From Microdochium bolleyi (lineage: Eukaryota; Ascomycota; Sordariomycetes; Xylariales; Microdochiaceae): a DNA stretch of 64,000 bases. Positions 58,493 to 64,000 of this stretch are shown in pieces. The translations under genes were made by a program, and so were the position numbers. A model generated the notes under the pieces. That model did not search any database, had not been told where the DNA came from, and was given only the letters and a program-made list of their open reading frames with translations. The stretch is from assembly GCA_001566295.1 (NCBI GenBank), contig KQ964246.1, positions 434,001 to 498,000 of the forward strand. The letters are read 5' to 3'. Numbering within the stretch: position 1 is the stretch's first letter; each line of letters opens with the position of its first letter.

Positions 58493-58978
58493 CGCTATAA
58501 GATCGAGCGTCTGGACGCCGGGCCAGGAAGCCAGGTGCGCCGACAATCAAGCCTTGCACAGCATCTCGCCGTTGCTCCGCCGCCTCAACCAAACTACAAA
58601 GGCAAAAAATACCCTCACGTCTACCAGAACAAAGACAAGCCCGTCACCTTTCCCGCCGAGACTGAACAGCTGCAAGAATACATCGCCGGGCCATACCCTT
58701 ATAATAAGCAGAATGCCAAGGGCAAGGCCAGAATTGGCGCCACAACTTCGGGCCAGCCTGTTTTCGCGGACCCAGGGTATCAGCGGATCGTGACGGACAA
58801 CAACAAGAAGATCAAGGGCGTGATCTACCATCCTTACGTTGCCGGTGGACATGACAACCGATTCGTGCGAGCCGAGGAGGTTTACTCGTTCGATGTGAAG
58901 AAGCGTAGCAAGAACCTTGCCAATCAGGGTGCGAAGGCTGCAAAGTGGGCAAATGTCACCAAAAAGAAGACCTCCTAG
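58493..58978 (+). CDS. RNase T1/N1-superfamily domain protein (last exon; start unresolved)
   Basis: The main exon encodes 161 aa after a strong acceptor (CCCCCACTACAG, with CTAATAAC branch). No in-frame ATG lies between the previous stop and this exon, so an upstream exon is required. The core matches the microbial guanyl-specific RNase fold. Counting from the exon start, YPHVYQN at 40-46 corresponds to the RNase T1 YPHKYNN motif (Tyr38/His40). QEYIAG at 61-66 supplies the Glu58 equivalent (E62). QRIVTDNNKKIKGVIYH at 97-113 supplies Arg77 (R98) and His92 (H113) with exactly the T1 spacing of 15. NRFV at 122-125 fits the last strand. Unlike RNase T1, the exon has no cysteine. It has a longer loop before R98 and a basic Lys-rich tail. 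The function is predicted RNA cleavage after G; whether it is secreted is unknown. Confidence 0.7.
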   Translation, partial: RYKIERLDAGPGSQVRRQSSLAQHLAVAPPPQPNYKGKKYPHVYQNKDKPVTFPAETEQLQEYIAGPYPYNKQNAKGKARIGATTSGQPVFADPGYQRIVTDNNKKIKGVIYHPYVAGGHDNRFVRAEEVYSFDVKKRSKNLANQGAKAAKWANVTKKKTS

Positions 58979-61900
58979 CATATAAAATTATAATGTTCTG
59001 AGGGGTCGTTTATAGTGCTGAATATTTGGTGTTTGGGTGATCTATGCTTTACGCTCGCCTGTCCCGTTGTCCCTGTAGCTCGTTGCTAAATAGAATTGAA
59101 CTTTCAGAACCTGTATACTGTTGCAAATAATGCTGTTTGATTGTATTGTTGTGCTATAAATCAACCTCCCAGTGTCTTTGCTTCCATCCTTCAAGTGCTC
59201 CATGCACGTGTCGTCTGACAAGGAAACAGCCAGCTGGAGCCGGCTACCAGCTTATTCAGTTCCAGCTCCCCTATCGAAAGCTAAGGTACACGTATCTTAG
59301 GAATCCCCTTACTCTATACGTCCTATATAAAGTATAGTGCGCCGGATATCCCGCGGAAACTAGTAAGCGGTAGACTCTCCCTTTGGCCGGTTGGGTTGTT
59401 TTAGCCACGATCAGAGGAATTCCCACTCGCCTCAGAACACTAGTCCTTAACTTCGTCACCGATATCGCTAATACGTCGTGGGCTTGGGATCGTGATCGCC
59501 CTATCTCGTAGGTTGTGGTCTAAGCTACTTGAACTAGAGTGGGTGAAAAGATGAGAAGATTCAAGGACTAGGCGGTTAAGTGGTATATATTTGTGGGGTG
59601 TATGGAAGCATTCATTAGCGAGTCACGTGTCGTTGGTCAGGTCTGGGGGTCTGGGTAGGACACTGGCGCGCTCATCAATACTACTCGCAATTCAAGTATT
59701 CCGTTTGGTCGAATGTCACTACGATACGCGGGAGGGACGACCCGGAAAACGGAGACGAAGGTGGACGGCAGGCCGGGAAAAATGGGCCACTCGCCGACTA
59801 ACAAGATTGCGGTATCGAGCTTGTGTACAGGGGAGCGGGCGGAACCCTCAATACTCTCGATCCTATGGTCGTATGTGCTAATTCTTGGCCTTGTTGGTGT
59901 ATGTATGGGAAAGCTAGCTGTTTGAGAGCTGCCATGCTCGTGGTGGGCACGCAATCGAACCGCTCGAGTCATCAGGCCTCACATTGTTTCTGGCCAGATG
60001 GGTTTTATGACGGACGCAATTCACTTTGGAAGAGTGATCAACTGTCGTTATAAGTTACCCATGTCTGGATGTAGTGTGGTGCGTTGTACATTTCCTCGGA
60101 GCCGGGCCTGCCCCGGACACTCCTAAGCCTGATTTCGGCAACCTTCGAGGCTCATGTGCTCAACGGGACCCCAAGAGACAAAGACAGTCCGGCGCCGCGA
60201 AAGGCAAGCGGCGCGGATCGGCACCCAGTTGGGGCATGATGGTTTAGTAACAGCTTCTCGATTTGACATTGGCCGAGGGAGGGAGGGCACGGTGTCATTC
60301 ATATTGGCCATCTATGCGAAGTCGGAGCCCAAGGCTGCATGGGGAAGCCGGGCAACGTTGGCTGCCTGCGAACTGCCCGATATGAATTGTCTGCCTGGGA
60401 TAGATTGAATTGAATTAGCATGTGGATCCTCTGTCGTGAGGGCTAAGGAAGCTGAAGCCGAGACCCCCGGCCAGCCGGGAGACCTTGGCGAGCCTGGCGA
60501 TGTTCGCAGTATGTGCCTGCATTGTGGCTGTGGTTTCCGCAGAAGAAAAGGGGCAGGCAGGGCCTGGGTGCTGAAACGGCGACGGCCAACTGCCGTCCTA
60601 GCGCCCTCCGTGATTGGTGCAATCTGTGCCCGCGCTCGCCTTGGCCCGCGCTGGGGGGGGGGGGGCTCCGCCGATTCAGTTGAACTCCAGTCGTTGAAAG
60701 CTGCCACGAACGTCGGCAAGCGTCCAATGTGCCGGGCATTCCAGCGCGTGCTGGCTCACGAACGCCGTTGGCACGCCGGGTAATAGCGACGAAGTAGTCT
60801 GCCGTGCATGTCCGGGACGACAAAGAATGGACCGCTTGATGATGACGTCTTCGGCCGTGACCCCGACCAGGAACGAAGCGTGATTGAAGGACAGCCTGGC
60901 AGGGTGCCGCACAACGCGACACCCAGCGAGGCCCACAATCAAGGCATTGGCGTGTTAGAGATTGGGGTGCACGGCTTGCGCAACCCCTGCCGAGGATCGC
61001 CAACCATGCAGGCGCCGACCGGTGCGCAACGACAAGCGAGCTCGACTCGAGCCGTGATTTTCACAGGCTTCATAGTATCTACGATCCCAAGCGATGCCGC
61101 CTCGAGCGTCAAGCCGGCAGCGGGGGAATGCCACTCAACTAGAGTTCAACGACTGCTCACCATGGCGACACAAGATGTGGCTTGAGGCACGCAGATTGAC
61201 CCTATCGCCAATGGCGAGGGACGAATGCCAACAGCCCTCTCCCATGGTGCCCGCTTGGGCAGACCCGAGACCTGCGCTGGCTCTGTCCTAGAGCTAGCCT
61301 TAGCCCAGTGGTTTGACACGAACGGCGCACTGCCGGCTCAGCCCGTCACGATTGTTCCCACCACGCCACCGGAGAGCCATGGCGGCCGTGGAAAGTCTAA
61401 CGAGCGCCAAGGTCCATTGTCTTGGGAGCTTGGTTTGGACACATCCGTCCTTACATGGGAGTCGGGGGCCCTGAGACGCACACAGGACGGACGACTGCTC
61501 CTGTGTTCGACCATGTGACCGCGGCCGAGCAAGACCAGGGATCACCACGAGACACTTCCAGATTGGCCCGAGGGAAGGGCCATTGCTTGGATGTGACTGG
61601 CCGCCGGTAAGAGCAGTCAAGATCAGGACTGCTCGACTGTCTTGGTGAAGCGTCACGGAGACCTGCGGGGACGCCCAATCGCTCGTTCAACCATGCACCT
61701 CCACGACGATCCGTTAGCTGCCTTGAGCACGGCGATCAACTGACTACTCCGGACGCGTCCCTTAAGGCAGGGACCTAGTCGTGTTGAGACGAGAGTCCGT
61801 CCGTGGACGTACTCTGTGACTCTGGGTTGCAGTGCACGCTTGTGTTCAGACTTGACGGCTGTCACAGGGGCCAGGAACCCGCGGTCTGAGCTGCCGCCCA

Positions 61901-62627
61901 CGGACTGTCGAGCAGTGGATTGACCACTTGCACGCGGCCAAGGGACGCATTGTGTGACAAGTCTGGGGTTACGGCATGCTCGTGGGCGACACCCTGGCGG
62001 CGACGAGGGTCTGAGAGCAGCCCCGAGAGCCAGTGAGGGAGGAGGCCCACATGGCTGACAACCCCTGCGGGCTAGGTGCAACCGTCCTGCCAGGCACAGG
62101 CACCACCCGCTGCCCGCTGCCCGTCCGCCCTGTTATTACATCAGGGCTGCACCTTCCCGCTCTCTCCGCCCTCCCTCTGCCTTCCTCTCCCCTCGAGGTC
62201 CCTGCCTGCACGCTTCCTCGCTCGTTGTCTTTGTTGTCGCCAATCCCTCCTTCTCTTGGGCTTCTATTCTTCTCGACAGACCCTCACTCTTTTCGGTGTC
62301 TCCACGTTTCTTCCGCCCTACGCTCCTTTCCTTCCAGCTCTTGTCACCACGTCAACCCCGGCGGTTTTCACCCACATACAACAATACGACACAGCCTGCA
62401 CAGCACAGCAAAGCACAGCACACGGCAACCCCTGTTCTGTGTCACCAGGACGCCATCTCATCTCGGCACGTGTAACCACTCAGAAACATCGCGGATCTCT
62501 GTCGATTCTCAAAGACGACCGGCCTCCGACTACTTGACATCATCCTCATTACATCACCACAACCTTGTGACCTTCGGCAGACGTCCAACCTCAGTATCGA
62601 CTCAGACGACCCGACGCTTTAGCCAGA
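58979..62627. other. Gene-poor spacer, 3.6 kb
   Basis: 59.0-59.6 kb is AT-richer with many TATA/CTATA words. 59.6-62 kb is GC-balanced with overlapping short frames and no recognised domain. A 13-nt G run lies at 60653-60665. From about 62.1 kb the plus strand is C/T-rich leader of the CFEM gene. No RNA gene or transposon was recognised. Confidence 0.5.
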
Positions 62628-63633
62628 ATGCTTGTCCCCATCTACGCCGTCTTCGCCGGCCTCCTGGTCGGCCAGGTCATGTCCCAGGCCGCCCTGTCTC
62701 CTTGCGCTGCAGGATGTGTCAGTGGAGTCCTGGCCGATGTTTCCAAGACGGGCTGTGGCGTCGGCGATACTGCCTGCGTCTGCACCCACAGTGACGATGT
62801 CACCAACGGCATTCGCGACTGTGTCGCCAAAGCTTGCGCCGCCGAGGGTGCGGAGCAGGTCACTCTTGCCGAGGCCAGTGGCAAGGAGCGCTGTGCCGCT
62901 GCTCAGGCTCCCGCAGCTCCGACCTCAGCTCCTGCCGCTGCACCTACGACCACTCCACCTGCTGCATCCAGCGCGGAGCCGGCACCTCCCGCAACCACAT
63001 CGCAGGCCACCACTGAAACCTCTCAGCCTGCCACGGCAGCAGCTTCGTCCACCTCGAGCGCAGTGGAGTCTGCCTCGACTACTGCCTCAACTACTGCCTC
63101 GACTACAACCTCAGCGACCACCTTGGAGACATCAGCCAGTACCACCGCACAGAGCTCTGCCAGCAGCTCGGCAGCTTCGTCCACTTCTACTGTGAGTAAT
63201 GTCGCACATACGTGGCATGATATGTACCATAAGTCACTAACATGATCAGGCATCCTCTTCTGCTACTCAATCCAGCGGCACCGCCGCGCAAACCGGGACG
63301 GCCGATTCCACTGGAAGCGAGGAAGGTGGCCTTTCCGTTGCTGCGAAAGCAGGCATCGGTGCTGGTGTTGGCGTTGCGTTGATCATGATGGGCATCATTG
63401 CCATCTGTCTGACGGTCCGCCGGAAGCAACAGGAGAACGAGGCCCGCCGTAACAACATGATTGAGATCTCGGGTCCGCTGCCTGGTGGCGGCCGGCAGTA
63501 CGCGAACGAGGAGGGCAAGTATGGCTCGGCCACGACTATCGGCGCCAGAAAGTCCTACTCTTCAGAGCTCGAACACCATGCCAGACCGTACGAGGAGATG
63601 GTCCCTCATACGCAGCCTCGCACGATGATATAG
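62628..63633 (+). CDS. CFEM-domain membrane protein with Ser/Thr-rich stalk
   Basis: Two exons (62628-63191 and 63250-63633; GTGAGT donor, GATCAG acceptor) encode 315 aa. A signal peptide (about 1-20) is followed by a CFEM module with eight cysteines at 26, 30, 43, 50, 52, 65, 70 and 89, including the typical TGCGVGDTACVC core. The stalk (about 90-215) is Ala/Thr/Ser/Pro-rich and probably O-glycosylated, with a short repeat of TTAS. One membrane segment lies at about 221-244 (AGIGAGVGVALIMMGIIAIC), then a basic stop RRKQQ and a cytosolic tail of about 70 residues with Tyr residues. CFEM proteins bind haem or act in adhesion and virulence in fungi. The Asp that binds haem iron in haemophore-type CFEM proteins would be expected before the TGC; Asp37 is a candidate. 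Surface receptor or wall-sensor roles are inferred from the layout. Confidence 0.9.
63070..63117. repeat. 12-bp coding minisatellite in the CFEM stalk
   Basis: Units of TGCCTCGACTAC-like sequence occur three to four times, giving repeated TTAS in the protein. Such tracts commonly vary in copy number between strains. Confidence 0.7.
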
Positions 63634-64000
63634 TCATCTGTGTAGCTGGATTTGGCGTTTATTGGTGCCCGGCCACTTGGCAAACACGATCTCAAGATGG
63701 GCCAGGCAAAAGTCTGGGGCATCTGGGGGTGGCAGACAATGTATTACGTTCAGCATGTTCTCAGATTTACAACGATACACACTGTAGGGCTTGATGGTCC
63801 CGGAGGTTCGGGCTTCGGCAACTTACATTCATGCAAAGAACTGCATCATTACATCACAGCTCACTCTTGTGCGGCATTTGAGCCTTTGGCACGTGCAAGA
63901 TCAGTAACCGAGATGGCCACTGGGCTTTAGGTTTTTCTTCTGAATGTCTAGTCATCAACTATTGACTCGCCCAAAGTCTCCCCAAGCTGTGTGAGGGTCT
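63634..64000. other. 3' flank of the CFEM gene to the window end
   Basis: Nothing further was recognised. A 92-codon plus-strand frame (63652-63930) has no domain, and no in-frame ATG distinguishes it from chance. Confidence 0.5.

Noticed and set aside
59935..59990. Minus-strand GGTTCGATTGC resembling a tRNA T-loop
   Set aside because: The flanking bases do not pair into a five-base T stem, and no D arm, anticodon arm or acceptor stem could be drawn.
1..64000. CRISPR arrays, bacterial-type operons and prophage features
   Set aside because: Spliceosomal introns and fungal families throughout show a eukaryotic nuclear region; no regularly spaced short repeats with unique spacers were seen.

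Overview
This window looks like nuclear DNA of a filamentous ascomycete (Pezizomycotina, probably Sordariomycetes; the class is inferred). Genes sit on both strands, separated by long GC-moderate spacers, and carry short GT..AG introns of about 50-120 nt, often with CTAAC/CTGAC-like branch sites. The gene content is typical of these fungi: a CFEM membrane protein, a DUF3632 protein, an AHC1-type zinc-finger protein, a C2H2 plus fungal_trans transcription factor, and a PNP-NACHT-ankyrin NLR. I rebuilt the exon structures by hand from splice signals and reading frame. For every multi-exon gene given as complete, the exon lengths sum to a whole number of codons.

Layout. 0-15 kb: 5' part of a Q/E-rich gene cut by the left edge, a Tctex-1 dynein light chain (four exons), VTC1 (polyphosphate polymerase complex), an Alba-domain RNA-binding protein and an AHC1-like zinc-finger protein. 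15-25 kb: gene-poor, with an assembly gap (75 N) beside a G homopolymer, one Ala/Pro-rich secreted protein and a possible decayed coding remnant near 20.2-20.5 kb. 25-39 kb: a six-exon C2H2 transcription factor, a Crp1/Mdg1-like AMPK1-CBM protein with unusually long introns, and an RNF10-type RING protein. 40-51 kb, all on the minus strand: the NLR, GABA transaminase (seven exons), a formate/nitrite transporter and a secreted type-B carboxylesterase. 53-59 kb: a GT25 glycosyltransferase, then a lineage-specific stretch with a small HND-type kinase-like protein, degenerate ~120-bp repeats, a DUF3632 gene and a cysteine-free protein whose core matches RNase T1 at all five catalytic positions. 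59-64 kb: a gene-poor stretch, then a CFEM-stalk-TM protein.

How the genes relate. Most are independent housekeeping or lineage-specific genes. GABA transaminase and the FNT transporter are neighbours with a plausible shared theme of nitrogen use, although nothing shows that they are co-regulated. The most unusual content is the RNase T1-like gene diverging from DUF3632, and the NLR with nearly uniform 34-residue ankyrin repeats. These two loci are the best candidates for self/non-self recognition or antagonism. No tRNA, rRNA, CRISPR array or intact transposon was recognised.
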